22,609 nt of DNA, from contig NZ_JAFBEE010000033.1 in NCBI RefSeq assembly GCF_016908555.1, forward strand, positions 1 through 22,609, read 5' to 3'. The notes under the pieces were generated by a model that saw only the letters and a program-made list of their open reading frames with translations, searched no databases and was not told where the DNA came from. The DNA comes from Alkaliphilus hydrothermalis. GTDB taxonomy: Bacteria; Bacillota; Clostridia; Peptostreptococcales; Natronincolaceae. Positions 1 to 8,041 of this stretch are shown here, one piece after another. Every line of letters begins with the position of its first letter. Position 1 is the first letter of the stretch. Position numbers and translations under genes: made by a program.

Positions 1-55
1 TTATTTTAGTAAGTTAAAACATTAAGGCGGTGAAACTGGAAAAATCTCAGGAAAA

Positions 56-904
56 TTATTTGCCAAAATTTCGCCAAAAACACTTGCCAGTTACATGGGT
101 ATTATCCACTGCTTTATTCAAGGAAGCTGCCAATTGACCAATTTCATCCTTGGTATGGATATCTAACTTTTGAGTTAAGTCTCCATCTCCAAAGTGATGA
201 GCAAATTGGACAATTTTTTTCAACCCATTAGTAATATTATAGGATATAAAGGTTCCTAAAATTGCAGCTAAAAGGCCAGCTGCAATCATTAATAGAGTCG
301 TAGTACTAAAAATACGTTGATATTGAGCATCATTGGCTTGATTAATGTCATTAGAAATTTCCACGTTTAGGTCACTTAGTGCTGCGATGGATTTTTCCGT
401 TTCATAACCCAGCTGTGCTAGTTGTTTATATTCAATTAAAGCTTCTTCAAGTTTATTATTATGAACATGTTTTAAAAATTCATCCTGACTCGAGCGGTAG
501 TTATTCAATAGTCCTTTAAAGGTATCAAGCGCCTCTTTTTCGTCAGTATCTTTAGGCGTGATGGTTGCTTCATAATCATTAATCAATTGATTGTTCTTTG
601 CACGTAGACCATTCACTTCGTCTACTACATGTGTAACTTTGATATGATTGTCATGTGTAATCAATCTCATTAAACTAAGTCGAATTTTGACTACATTACT
701 CTCAACAGTCCCCAGTTGCTGTACTGGAATGAGTCCGTCATAATACATCGTGGACATACTATCCTTCATGGATTTGATATTATATAAAGCTAAGCCACCT
801 ATTAGGACAAGAAGAACTATAATCATTAAAAATGAGGAAAGCAATTTTGACTTGATTTTTAAATTCTGATACCAGTTAATTTTCGTTATGTACTTAATTT
901 TCAT
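56..904 (-). pseudogene. Truncated methyl-accepting chemotaxis protein (sensor half and HAMP only)
   Basis: The 282-residue product has a transmembrane helix at about 22-42, a helical extracytoplasmic region of the four-helix-bundle MCP type at about 43-195, a second transmembrane helix at about 200-222 and a HAMP domain to about residue 269 (GDGDLTQKLDIHTKDEIGQL). It then ends after 13 residues unlike any MCP. Family members normally continue for about 300 more residues, with methylation helices and the CheA/CheW-binding hairpin. In another frame the DNA just past the HAMP reads FGEILANN, which resembles the usual first residues after an MCP HAMP, and that frame also stops before the window edge. 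I infer a frameshift plus further decay, so this receptor cannot signal to CheA. The start is well supported by AGGAGGTC just upstream of the ATG. A functional signal-less sensor is possible but less likely. Confidence 0.75.
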
Positions 905-1341
905 TTTGACCTCCTGTTGGTTGTAGTGTAATCAATGATTAATATTTAGATTATATTCAATTAAGAAGGCATTAATCCTTTATAATTATACAAAAAAAGA
1001 AATTAAAATTAATTAACAATTTTAGATAAGTGGGCTAAAAAGTTAGAAAATTAAATGAATTTTCTTCACCTACATCATGGTAAGTAAGGTGAAGGTGTAT
1101 ATTTATAATTCTAATCTCAAGTAGCGTAGAATGTGGAGGGATAGGTTTATAATATATCTACTGATAAAATTAGATAATAATTTGAAGTTTGATTATTTAA
1201 TGATTCACTGGGTACTAATTACTAGGATGTATTGAAGAAAATAAGAAATATTACAAATTAGATGGCTTTATATTCTGCGTCTACACACAAAATACGCAAT
1301 ATAACCTACTAACAATAAAAAAAAGAACAGGAAGTGACGCA
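905..1341. other. Gene-free AT-rich gap with one hairpin
   Basis: About 437 bases lie between the divergent truncated MCP gene and the HD-GYP gene, and I see no credible coding region. An imperfect hairpin has arms CTTCACCTAC (1064-1073) and GTAAGGTGAAG (1084-1094), with one bulged A. It is not followed by a clear T-tract, so it is not a convincing terminator. TATAAT-like hexamers occur on both strands but none has a good -35 partner at the right spacing. TGCGT (1277-1281) and ACGCA (1295-1299) form a small dyad shortly before the HD-GYP gene. Confidence 0.5.
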
Positions 1342-2535
1342 TTGGGGGATTTTAAAGTAAATCTTAATGAGATTTTATTATCGTTTTCGCTCTTACTGGA
1401 TGTAGCAGAAAAAAAACCTTTTCAACATGCTAAAAAAGTATCCTACATTACTCTGTTGACGGTAGAAAAAATGGACAGGAATGACTTGAAGAACCATGCT
1501 TTTCAAGGGGCAATTCTACATGATATAGGGGTGACCCATTCCTTGTTGCTTCAGGGAAGGAAGGCATTTGTGAAGGCGGAAATGAATAACTTAGATCATC
1601 ATGCAACTACTGGTTGGGAAGTAGCAAAAGAGCTTCCACTGAATCAAGAGGTGTCAGAAATTATAAGGTACCATCATGAAAGATGGGACGGGACAGGTCT
1701 ATACGGTCTGAAGGGGGATAAAATTCCATTGCTATCCCAAATTATTGCCCTAGCGGATCAATTGGAGCTAAGATTTAATAGTGGAAGGGATAGTTTAGCA
1801 TTTAGAAAAGATATTAGACAATGGCTTAACTCAGAAAAGGGAAAGGGATTTAGGGAAGATATAGTTGATGCGGTACTGGAATTGTTACAAAAGGAAAAGA
1901 TGTGGATTGACATTGGTACATATGATATTCAACCAAACTTAAAAATGATTATTCCGAATAAGGTTATGGAGTTAAATATCAATGAGCTAGAGCAAATTTC
2001 TAGAGCATTTGCTATTATTATAGATAAAAAAAGTGACTTCACCCATCAACACTCAATAGGAGTCTCGGAAAAAGCCTACAAATTGGCAAAGGCCTTTAAC
2101 TATGATGAGGAAAAATGTACGAAAATGAAGATTGCCGGTTATCTACATGATTTAGGAAAGCTATTGGTACCTAACGAAATATTGGATAAGCCTGGTGGAT
2201 TAGATGATGAAGAAATGTTGACCATAAAAAAACATCCCTACTACACTAAGTTCATTTTAAAGCAAATCTCTGGTTTTGAGGAAATTGCAGAATGGAGTGG
2301 CAATCATCATGAAAATTTGAAGGGCTCCGGGTATCCAGAAGGCTTTGGTGGAGTCAATATGACTGAAGAATGTCAGATTATTGCTGTGTGTGATATTTAT
2401 CAGGCTTTAACAGAAGATCGAATCTATAGGAAGGGCATGGAGCAGGAAAAGGCTCTAGAGATTATTTCAAAATTAGTATCTCAGGGGTACTTTGAAAAAT
2501 ATATATTTGATAACCTGTGTCTAGCTAGTACATAA
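1342..2535 (+). CDS. Tandem HD-domain protein with C-terminal HD-GYP (putative c-di-GMP phosphodiesterase)
   Basis: The start is a TTG preceded by AGGAAGTG. The 397-residue soluble protein carries two HD domains. The first (about 25-145) has His29, the HD pair 60-61 (LHDIG), His86-87 and HHERWDGTG at 111-119, but lacks the GYP signature. The second (about 215-385) has the HD pair 269-270 (LHDLGK), His298, HHENLKGSGYPEG at 322-334 with the GYP triplet, and DIYQALTEDR at 351-360, which are hallmarks of HD-GYP. Members of this family hydrolyse cyclic di-GMP to pGpG or GMP at a di- or trinuclear metal centre. There is no receiver, PAS or transmembrane segment, so the first HD domain may be the regulatory half. 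A diguanylate cyclase lies 3.7 kb downstream but is not in the same operon. Confidence 0.85.
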   Translation: MGDFKVNLNEILLSFSLLLDVAEKKPFQHAKKVSYITLLTVEKMDRNDLKNHAFQGAILHDIGVTHSLLLQGRKAFVKAEMNNLDHHATTGWEVAKELPLNQEVSEIIRYHHERWDGTGLYGLKGDKIPLLSQIIALADQLELRFNSGRDSLAFRKDIRQWLNSEKGKGFREDIVDAVLELLQKEKMWIDIGTYDIQPNLKMIIPNKVMELNINELEQISRAFAIIIDKKSDFTHQHSIGVSEKAYKLAKAFNYDEEKCTKMKIAGYLHDLGKLLVPNEILDKPGGLDDEEMLTIKKHPYYTKFILKQISGFEEIAEWSGNHHENLKGSGYPEGFGGVNMTEECQIIAVCDIYQALTEDRIYRKGMEQEKALEIISKLVSQGYFEKYIFDNLCLAST

Positions 2536-2539
2536 AAGA

Positions 2540-2571
2540 GATCACAAGTAATTCTGGAATCTTCTGTGATC
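2540..2571. other. Hairpin just after the HD-GYP gene
   Basis: GATCACA (2540-2546) and TGTGATC (2565-2571) form a 7-bp stem starting 5 bases after the HD-GYP stop codon. No T-tract follows on the plus strand. On the minus strand the stem is followed by TCTTTT. It may be a weak terminator for either direction. Confidence 0.35.
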
Positions 2572-2640
2572 CAGATGTTGCAAAGGTAAGTCATGAGAAT
2601 TGTATGAGGGATGGAGAAACGGTAAACCTTATGGTGACAG

Positions 2641-2687
2641 GGTTTTGAAAACAAAACCAGCATACCTAGGGGGATAGGATGCTGGTT
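2641..2687 (-). terminator. Intrinsic terminator of the liaFSR-like operon
   Basis: On the minus strand the 9-bp arms AACCAGCAT (2687-2679) and ATGCTGGTT (2663-2655) are followed by TTGTTTTC, giving a classic stem plus U-rich tail 28 bases after the liaR-like stop codon. The tail overlaps a second palindrome, GGTTTTG-AAAA-CAAAACC (2641-2658). This structure makes the minus-strand operon end here and separates it from the converging HD-GYP gene. Confidence 0.8.
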
Positions 2688-2714
2688 AGTCTATATAAAT
2701 ATGAATTGTTTATA

Positions 2715-3362
2715 TTATTTAATTAGATTATTTTGATTAGCATAGACAGCTACTTTAGTACGGTCCTCAAGTTCAAGTTTTGAAAGGATATTGCTGACAT
2801 GGGTCTTAACGGTTTTAATACCTATGAATAATTCCTCACCGATTTCTTTATTGGTTTTACCTTCACCAATGAGCTGTAATACCTCAAGCTCCCGGTGGGT
2901 TAGCTGGGAATGCTTAGGTTCTTTTTGTTGAACACGGTTAATCATTAAGTGGGTTACTTTTCCCTCAAGTACAGCTTCGTTCTTCATTGCTTTTATGATT
3001 GCATCAGATATTTCTGTGGCAGTAGCGGTTTTTAAAAGGAAGCTAAAGGCCCCTGCTTCTAGGGCAGCAAATACCTGCTGGTCATCTATAAAGCTAGTTA
3101 GAACAATGATCTTAACCTGTTTTTTTAATTCTCTAAACTTATGAAGGATTGCTTTGGTAGCTTCAATACCATCCATTTCATTCATGATCAGGTCCATAAG
3201 TATGACATCTGGACTCAATGCTTGACTTAATTCTAAGGCTTCTCTACCATTAGAAGCTTCACCAACAATCTCTATCAAATCCTCTGTAGAGAGATAAGCA
3301 CTTAATCCCATACGAACCATCTCATGGTCATCGACAATCATTACTTTAATTTTTTTCGACAC
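2715..3362 (-). CDS. liaR: LiaR/VraR-like response regulator (NarL family)
   Basis: The 215-residue protein is an N-terminal receiver plus a C-terminal LuxR-type helix-turn-helix. The receiver shows the acidic pair Asp11-Asp12, phospho-acceptor Asp57 (LMDLIMNEMDG), Thr89-Ser90 and Lys111. The DNA-binding domain spans about 152-207 (LTHRELEVLQLIGEGKTNKE, then KTVKTHVSNILSKL). The start is GTG with GGGGAGG upstream, and the gene begins 24 bases after the kinase gene. In Firmicutes LiaR/VraR is phosphorylated by LiaS/VraS and activates envelope-stress genes after damage by lipid II-binding antibiotics. The match in family and the order liaF-liaS-liaR support this assignment. The target genes in this organism are unknown. 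Confidence 0.87.
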   Translation of the reverse strand: MSKKIKVMIVDDHEMVRMGLSAYLSTEDLIEIVGEASNGREALELSQALSPDVILMDLIMNEMDGIEATKAILHKFRELKKQVKIIVLTSFIDDQQVFAALEAGAFSFLLKTATATEISDAIIKAMKNEAVLEGKVTHLMINRVQQKEPKHSQLTHRELEVLQLIGEGKTNKEIGEELFIGIKTVKTHVSNILSKLELEDRTKVAVYANQNNLIK

Positions 3363-3386
3363 CTGTATTCCTCCCCTATTATATCA

Positions 3387-4454
3387 TTAAATTGGAACAC
3401 GAATTTCAACTCGAGTGCCTTTATTGGGATAAGACAATAGATCTAACCTACCGCCAACATCAGCTACTCTTTCCTTCATGGAGTCAATCCCATAGGAACT
3501 CAAATTATCTTTTTTTGAATCGAAACCAACACCATTATCTTCAATTATAATAGATAGGACTCTATTCCTTACATAGAGTCGAATCATTAGGGTAGTTGCT
3601 TTGGAATGTCTTAAAACGTTTGAGACTCCTTCTTGTATGACTCTAAAAAGGTTATCCTCTACTCCTTCTGACAAATTAGCAACATCTTCAATTTCCCAAC
3701 GAATATTGACATTTTTATTTTTATCATCCAATTCCTTTAGAAATTTGTCTAATCCCACTGTTAATGAAAAACCCTTTAAACTAACGGGTCTTAAATGCAT
3801 AATCAGGGCCCGTAATTCCTGTTGGGCTGTATGGACCATCACTTCTACTTTCTCGAAGTACTTAATAGCCTCAGTTGGATTTTGGGTTAGCAGGTTTTTG
3901 ATGGCCCCTAAAGTGATGGAGGTGGCAAATAATTGTTGACTCACGGCATCATGTAATTCTCTAGCGATTTTTTTACGTTCATCTATTGAAGCTGTTTCCT
4001 CGGCATTTTTAACCAGCAGCTTATTCTCATTCACAAGACGTTGTAGAGACTCAACCTGTTTTTCTGTATATTCTGCCATACAGTTAAATTGATGGTTGAT
4101 TTGATTGATTTCACGATAACTCTCTTGCGGTAATCGTAAGTTAATCCTTCCTCTACTGACTGCTTCATGGGCTTCTTCGACCTTTAGTAGCTCTTCCTTT
4201 AACCCTCTACCAAAGGGAAGACTAAATAGGAAAGCAGTAAAAACACAGGTGAAGAGGATGATGCCGAATACAATAGATATCCTCCATTTGGGTGGTGCAT
4301 TAAGTAAAAAGCTACCCTCTGGTCTGAAGAATAAAGACCAAAGAGCGAGGCTAGTAATGATACAACTACCTAAAGAAGCGATTAGGATTTTTTCAATTAT
4401 AACCCATTGCAGGCTATTGCTAAAAAAACTGTTCTTTAAATACCGGGAGAACAT
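3387..4454 (-). CDS. liaS: LiaS/VraS-like membrane sensor histidine kinase
   Basis: The 355-residue kinase has two transmembrane helices (about 22-43 and 58-80) separated by a very short extracytoplasmic loop, then a HAMP-like linker (about 80-135), a coiled segment, a HisKA_3 domain with phospho-acceptor His168 in ARELHDAVSQQL, and a HATPase domain with N-box Asn279 (IQEGVSNVLRHS) and DNGVGF at 306-311. The small loop is typical of intramembrane-sensing kinases, which detect envelope stress through a partner membrane protein rather than a ligand-binding domain. Its ATG directly abuts the TAA of the upstream liaF-like gene, so translation is probably coupled. The downstream regulator is its expected substrate. 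In LiaFSR systems LiaF holds LiaS off without stress. Confidence 0.87.
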   Translation of the reverse strand: MFSRYLKNSFFSNSLQWVIIEKILIASLGSCIITSLALWSLFFRPEGSFLLNAPPKWRISIVFGIILFTCVFTAFLFSLPFGRGLKEELLKVEEAHEAVSRGRINLRLPQESYREINQINHQFNCMAEYTEKQVESLQRLVNENKLLVKNAEETASIDERKKIARELHDAVSQQLFATSITLGAIKNLLTQNPTEAIKYFEKVEVMVHTAQQELRALIMHLRPVSLKGFSLTVGLDKFLKELDDKNKNVNIRWEIEDVANLSEGVEDNLFRVIQEGVSNVLRHSKATTLMIRLYVRNRVLSIIIEDNGVGFDSKKDNLSSYGIDSMKERVADVGGRLDLLSYPNKGTRVEIRVPI

Positions 4455-5243
4455 TTAATGCACCTGCTTTATAATAATTTCACCAATGTTTAATGATACA
4501 TCGATAAAAAGCTTCTTATAGGCTGTATCGTAATCAACACTTCTATAGGTAACTTGCCTTGGAGTGCCGGAATGTTCTCTATCAAATATAGTAATAGAAC
4601 CTAAGTCTAAAGAAGCATTGACATCTACAGCTACATCACCAGGTATAATCAATACTATTTCTCCAGTACAACCAGATACTTGGAGTTTCGTCTCCCCTTC
4701 TTTGATTAAGGCCTTTGAGAGGTCTATTTTTGCTTCTCCTACACCAATATGATATGAAGAATCCTCCAGTGCCCACGGTTCTTTACCTAGATGTAGGGAA
4801 CCAAGTAACACACTTTGGGAATCACCATCAAAACTACCTCTTGAATTTAACTTTTTTTTATTGCCATCTCTATTGATTACGTACACTCTAGGTCTTTTCC
4901 AACGGGAGGGAAGAATAAAGGATAACCCTATGAAAATGATTACAAGAGGCCAAAATACATGCCATAAATTAATGTCACCGAGGGGGAAAAGATCTAAATT
5001 ATTTCCTAATAGAACAGACCCAAGTGCAATCAATATAGTTGGAAAGAAAAAATTACTCATCCCATAACGATTTCTATCTTGGCGAAAGTTATCAGCAATT
5101 TCATTAAGTCCCCATAAAATTAAAAGTGCTGGCCAGTAGGTGGAGACGATTTCTCCAATATCGTAGGGAAGGTAATATATATTACCCATTAGAAACAAAA
5201 TACCGAGTACAATGAGTAATCCTCCGAAAAAAATTCTTTTCAT
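4455..5243 (-). CDS. liaF: LiaF-like membrane inhibitor of the envelope stress kinase
   Basis: This 262-residue protein has four hydrophobic segments (about 4-24, 34-50, 64-82, 92-112) separated by short loops with positively charged turns, then a basic linker and a soluble C-terminal domain (about 150-262) rich in short beta-strand patterns, as in the LiaF C-terminal/DUF4097-related fold. The start is supported by AAAGGAGGA. It is the first gene of a three-gene operon with the kinase and response regulator. In Bacillus subtilis LiaF is the negative regulator of LiaS. The first half also resembles DUF5668-type small membrane domains, and identification as LiaF rests mainly on domain order and operon context. 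Confidence 0.8.
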   Translation of the reverse strand: MKRIFFGGLLIVLGILFLMGNIYYLPYDIGEIVSTYWPALLILWGLNEIADNFRQDRNRYGMSNFFFPTILIALGSVLLGNNLDLFPLGDINLWHVFWPLVIIFIGLSFILPSRWKRPRVYVINRDGNKKKLNSRGSFDGDSQSVLLGSLHLGKEPWALEDSSYHIGVGEAKIDLSKALIKEGETKLQVSGCTGEIVLIIPGDVAVDVNASLDLGSITIFDREHSGTPRQVTYRSVDYDTAYKKLFIDVSLNIGEIIIKQVH

Positions 5244-5310
5244 AAAAAGTCCTCCTTTAAATTTTTTTATATGAGTATTACATGGTCAAGCCAGTTTTGC
5301 TCTTTCCTTA

Positions 5311-5338
5311 ATTATAATATATAGTATTTTATTCCACA
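5311..5338 (-). promoter_or_regulatory. Candidate promoter of the liaFSR-like operon
   Basis: On the minus strand a perfect TATAAT (5316-5311) lies 16 bases downstream of TTGTGG (5338-5333), a weak -35. It sits about 70 bases upstream of the liaF-like start codon. The -10 is good and the -35 is poor, as is usual for promoters that need an activator. Confidence 0.45.
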
Positions 5339-5359
5339 ATAAAACACACCTAGGACGGG

Positions 5360-5387
5360 TTTTATCTCCGTCTCTAGACGGATAAAA
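5360..5387. promoter_or_regulatory. Operator-like dyad between liaF and the NlpC gene
   Basis: CCGTCT (5368-5373) and AGACGG (5376-5381) form a perfect dyad with a 2-base centre, flanked by TTTTAT and ATAAAA. The centre is too short for an RNA hairpin, so a protein-binding site is more likely. It lies just upstream of the candidate liaF promoter, about 70 bases from the expected transcript start, where LuxR-type regulators such as LiaR often bind. Binding by LiaR is inference only. Confidence 0.4.
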
Positions 5388-5487
5388 AAATTAATATTAC
5401 CCTAACTTAATTTATCACTTGTTTTTTCTCTCTGCATAAGATAGAAATAAAGGTCTGCTTCAGACATTTTATTAAGGGGGAAGAAGC

Positions 5488-5919
5488 ATGAATGAAGCTT
5501 TATTTAATGAGAAAATGTGTGAAATTGTTAAAAAATATAGAAATGTTAATTTTGTTCATAATGGACGAAGTACAGAGGAAGGGCTTGATTGCCTTGGTTT
5601 TATGGTATTGTTTTATAAAGAATTCGGGATTGAAATTCCTTCGGGGGACGGTCAGGAAATTCCTAAGAATTGGTATAAAAAGGATCCACAACGTTATATT
5701 AGAGGAATAAAAGCTCTAGGTGGAAAGTCAGTGGAGTTAGATGAATTAAGACCCCTTGACCTGGTGTACTTTGCGGTTAAACGGGGTGTCATTACCCATA
5801 CGGGGATCATGGTGACGGATAAGGAGTTTGTCCATATGTCTCCTAGGAAGGGATTTACCATAGACACTATGGCAAGGCATTGGAGGAAGTTTCAAGGAGG
5901 AGTACGATTTACTAAATAG
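5488..5919 (+). CDS. Small NlpC/P60-like cysteine peptidase family protein
   Basis: The 143-residue protein resembles a stand-alone NlpC/P60 (C40) domain. Cys35 sits in GLDCLGFMV at the place of the catalytic DCSG motif, His104 in THTGIMV matches the catalytic His strand, and His116 in FVHMSPRKG is a candidate third residue. The family cleaves gamma-D-glutamyl links in cell-wall peptides or related amides. There is no signal peptide or transmembrane helix, so the product appears cytoplasmic and may act on recycled muropeptides or another amide. AAGGGGGAAG supports the start. It diverges from the liaFSR-like operon, which hints at a cell-envelope role. A hairpin, GTCTG-CTT-CAGAC (5453-5465), lies in its leader. 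Confidence 0.7.
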   Translation: MNEALFNEKMCEIVKKYRNVNFVHNGRSTEEGLDCLGFMVLFYKEFGIEIPSGDGQEIPKNWYKKDPQRYIRGIKALGGKSVELDELRPLDLVYFAVKRGVITHTGIMVTDKEFVHMSPRKGFTIDTMARHWRKFQGGVRFTK

Positions 5920-5928
5920 ATCAAGACG

Positions 5929-5966
5929 AAAAAGTGTCCCTAGAAGATGATTTAGGGATTCTTTTT
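5929..5966 (+). terminator. Intrinsic terminator after the NlpC/P60-like gene
   Basis: Arms AAAAAGTGTCCCTA (5929-5942) and TAGGGATTCTTTTT (5953-5966) pair with a two-base internal mismatch and end in a T-run. The stem starts 9 bases after the stop codon. Confidence 0.8.
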
Positions 5967-6050
5967 TATAACGAATGGGAAAGTTCTACATTAAGTTAAT
6001 ATAAAAGAGAACTTTTCGTAAATGAGTTTCAACATAAGTCATCAATTAAA

Positions 6051-6065
6051 TCTTCCGAGGGAAGA
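6051..6065. other. Short perfect hairpin in the NlpC-GGDEF gap
   Basis: TCTTCC (6051-6056) and GGAAGA (6060-6065) are separated by three bases and followed by CTTTGTTC. It lies about 130 bases before the diguanylate cyclase gene. No function can be assigned. Confidence 0.3.
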
Positions 6066-6194
6066 CTTTGTTCATTAAAATAAAAAAAATGTAGAAATAT
6101 AGGGAAAAAATTTTTATAAGAGTAAAAATAGGGTATTAATTGGTTATAGTGTATCAGTATAGGCGAGAGTACTATCTAAACTGGGGGGATAATA

Positions 6195-7889
6195 ATGAAG
6201 CTAGAACAACACTCAAAAGAAATGTTAGTGGATATGCTTAGGCTTACGGTAAAGGATTTGTTTATCTTAGATTATACGGGAAATATCTTGGAGGGTTTTG
6301 TTGGCTCTTATGATAATCAGGATATGGCCCCCTGTATTCTGCTAGAAAAAAATCATGAACATTTTCAGCTTTACATAGAGAGACTCCATCGCACTAAGAA
6401 GCGCCAAGACTTTGAATATAGATGTATGAATGGAGGAGTTGAACACTTTTATAAGGTAACCCTTAATTTACTAGGGGAAGATAAAGTACTATTAACAATC
6501 ACAGACGTAACCGAAAAAAATCGCTGGGGAGAAAGGTTAATGGAGAAGGAGCGGGCACTGGAGGAAACCTTAAAAATTAGCGAAAACCGATGGAGCTGGG
6601 CAGTGGAGGTAAATAAAAGACTTTTACAGCAGAAAAAATCATTAGAGTGTTTGTTTAATAACAGTCCTGACGCCATAGTGAGATTTGATAGCAAACACGA
6701 GGTTGTTAGTATAAACAAGCAGTTTACAGACTTGTTTGGATATAGTATTGATGAAATAAAGGGAAAGAATATTAATCGAGTGATCGATCCCCATAACCAA
6801 GTGATGAGATATGGTTCCTATGAAATTTTGGTAGGGGAGACAATTCAATACTATGATACTGTCCGTTATAGTAAAGAGGGTCAACCCATCAGTGTAATTT
6901 TACGGGGGGCTCCTATCATCATTAATAATGAGATTATAGGTGGCTTTGCCATTTACACCGATATTCGTCAACGTAAAAAAGATCAAGAACAGATCATACA
7001 CCAAAAGAAAATACTAGAATCCTTTTTTAACTATTCTCCAGATGCCATAGGGCATTTAGATAAGAAGGGTAACATTATCGATATTAATAAAAGATTCACA
7101 GAAATCTTCGGATATACCCTTGAAGAATGTAAGGGGAAGAACTTAGATTTGTTGATTGCTGATGAAGACCTAATAGAAGAAGCTCTTCTAGTAAGTAAAA
7201 AAGCCCTTTTAGGAGAAAGTGTTGAGCTAGAGACTGTGCGGACTGCCAAGGGTGGAAAAAAGATCCCCGTTTCTATTAGAGGTGGAGCCACAGTTGTTAA
7301 TGGAGAGATTATTGGTCTTCATGGGTTTTATACTGATATTACTGAAAGGAAGGCAACCGAAGCCCATATTCGATATTTAAGCTATCATGACAAGTTGACA
7401 GGTCTTTTCAATAGAGCTTATTTTGAAGACTCATTGACCCGTCTAGATACTGAAGAGCATCTACCTATTTCCATTATCATAGGGGATGTCAATGGATTGA
7501 AGCTTACCAATGATACCTTTGGGCATCTGGAAGGAGATCGGCTTTTGATAAAAATCGCAGAGATTATCAAAAATTCCTGTAGAAAAGAAGATGTTGTAGC
7601 CCGTTGGGGTGGAGATGAATTCGCGGTTATTCTCCATAACACTCCTGAGGAAAGGGCGAAAAGTATCTGTCAGGAGATTAAAAGACGATGTGAAGAGGCT
7701 GAGGAGGACCCCATTAAGATTAGTATCTCTTTAGGATACGGAACAAAGATCTCAGTGGAAGAAGAAATCAATGAAATTATAAAAAAAGCTGAGGAGCAAA
7801 TGTACAAAAACAAGATTATAGAGAGTAAAAATTTGAGAAGCCAGATGTTTGCTTCTTTGAGGGAAAATCTTAAGAATGGTGATGCTTAA
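6195..7889 (+). CDS. Triple-PAS diguanylate cyclase
   Basis: The 564-residue soluble protein appears to hold a divergent N-terminal PAS-like domain (about 10-108), a short coiled linker, two clear PAS domains (about 147-262 and 273-386; both contain NNSPDA/NYSPDA and an FGY...EE/D...GKN pattern), and a GGDEF domain (about 395-550). The active site reads RWGGDEF at 470-476, Asp431 in IIGDVNGLK is the expected metal ligand, and RKED at 463-466, five residues before GGDEF, is an intact RxxD inhibitory site. It should therefore make cyclic di-GMP from two GTP with product inhibition. The two clear PAS domains are similar to each other and may derive from a duplication. With no transmembrane segment the signal is probably cytosolic. 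TGGGGGGA supports the ATG. Confidence 0.9.
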   Translation: MKLEQHSKEMLVDMLRLTVKDLFILDYTGNILEGFVGSYDNQDMAPCILLEKNHEHFQLYIERLHRTKKRQDFEYRCMNGGVEHFYKVTLNLLGEDKVLLTITDVTEKNRWGERLMEKERALEETLKISENRWSWAVEVNKRLLQQKKSLECLFNNSPDAIVRFDSKHEVVSINKQFTDLFGYSIDEIKGKNINRVIDPHNQVMRYGSYEILVGETIQYYDTVRYSKEGQPISVILRGAPIIINNEIIGGFAIYTDIRQRKKDQEQIIHQKKILESFFNYSPDAIGHLDKKGNIIDINKRFTEIFGYTLEECKGKNLDLLIADEDLIEEALLVSKKALLGESVELETVRTAKGGKKIPVSIRGGATVVNGEIIGLHGFYTDITERKATEAHIRYLSYHDKLTGLFNRAYFEDSLTRLDTEEHLPISIIIGDVNGLKLTNDTFGHLEGDRLLIKIAEIIKNSCRKEDVVARWGGDEFAVILHNTPEERAKSICQEIKRRCEEAEEDPIKISISLGYGTKISVEEEINEIIKKAEEQMYKNKIIESKNLRSQMFASLRENLKNGDA

Positions 7890-7933
7890 GAAGACAAATA
7901 GAATAAAATTAAACTAGATGAGGTGCATACTTT

Positions 7934-7975
7934 AAATCCTGTAGTGTCTCTGGTAGTGAGACCCTACAGGATTTT
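7934..7975 (+). terminator. Long hairpin after the diguanylate cyclase
   Basis: AAATCCTGTAG plus GTCTC (7934-7950) pairs with GAGAC plus CTACAGGATTT (7958-7974), with one mismatch, giving about 15 bp around a 7-base loop. Only a short T-run (ATTTTG) follows, so it is a strong stem with a weak tail. It lies between convergent genes (GGDEF plus, larB minus) and may serve both. Confidence 0.6.
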
Positions 7976-8041
7976 GATGTGGTGGAGAAAATATAGTTTT
8001 AATAAACCTGCTGTGGATAGGCTAGTATAGATGGGATATGG

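Noticed and set aside
1064..1094. Terminator in the gap before the HD-GYP gene
   Set aside because: The hairpin lacks a following T-run on either strand and no gene ends nearby.
2481..2663. A 60-codon minus-strand frame overlapping the end of the HD-GYP gene
   Set aside because: It overlaps a real gene and the operon terminator, has no ribosome binding site and shows no recognisable protein pattern.
6195..7889. Degenerate, catalytically dead GGDEF
   Set aside because: The GGDEF motif, the metal-ligand Asp and the RxxD inhibitory site are all intact.
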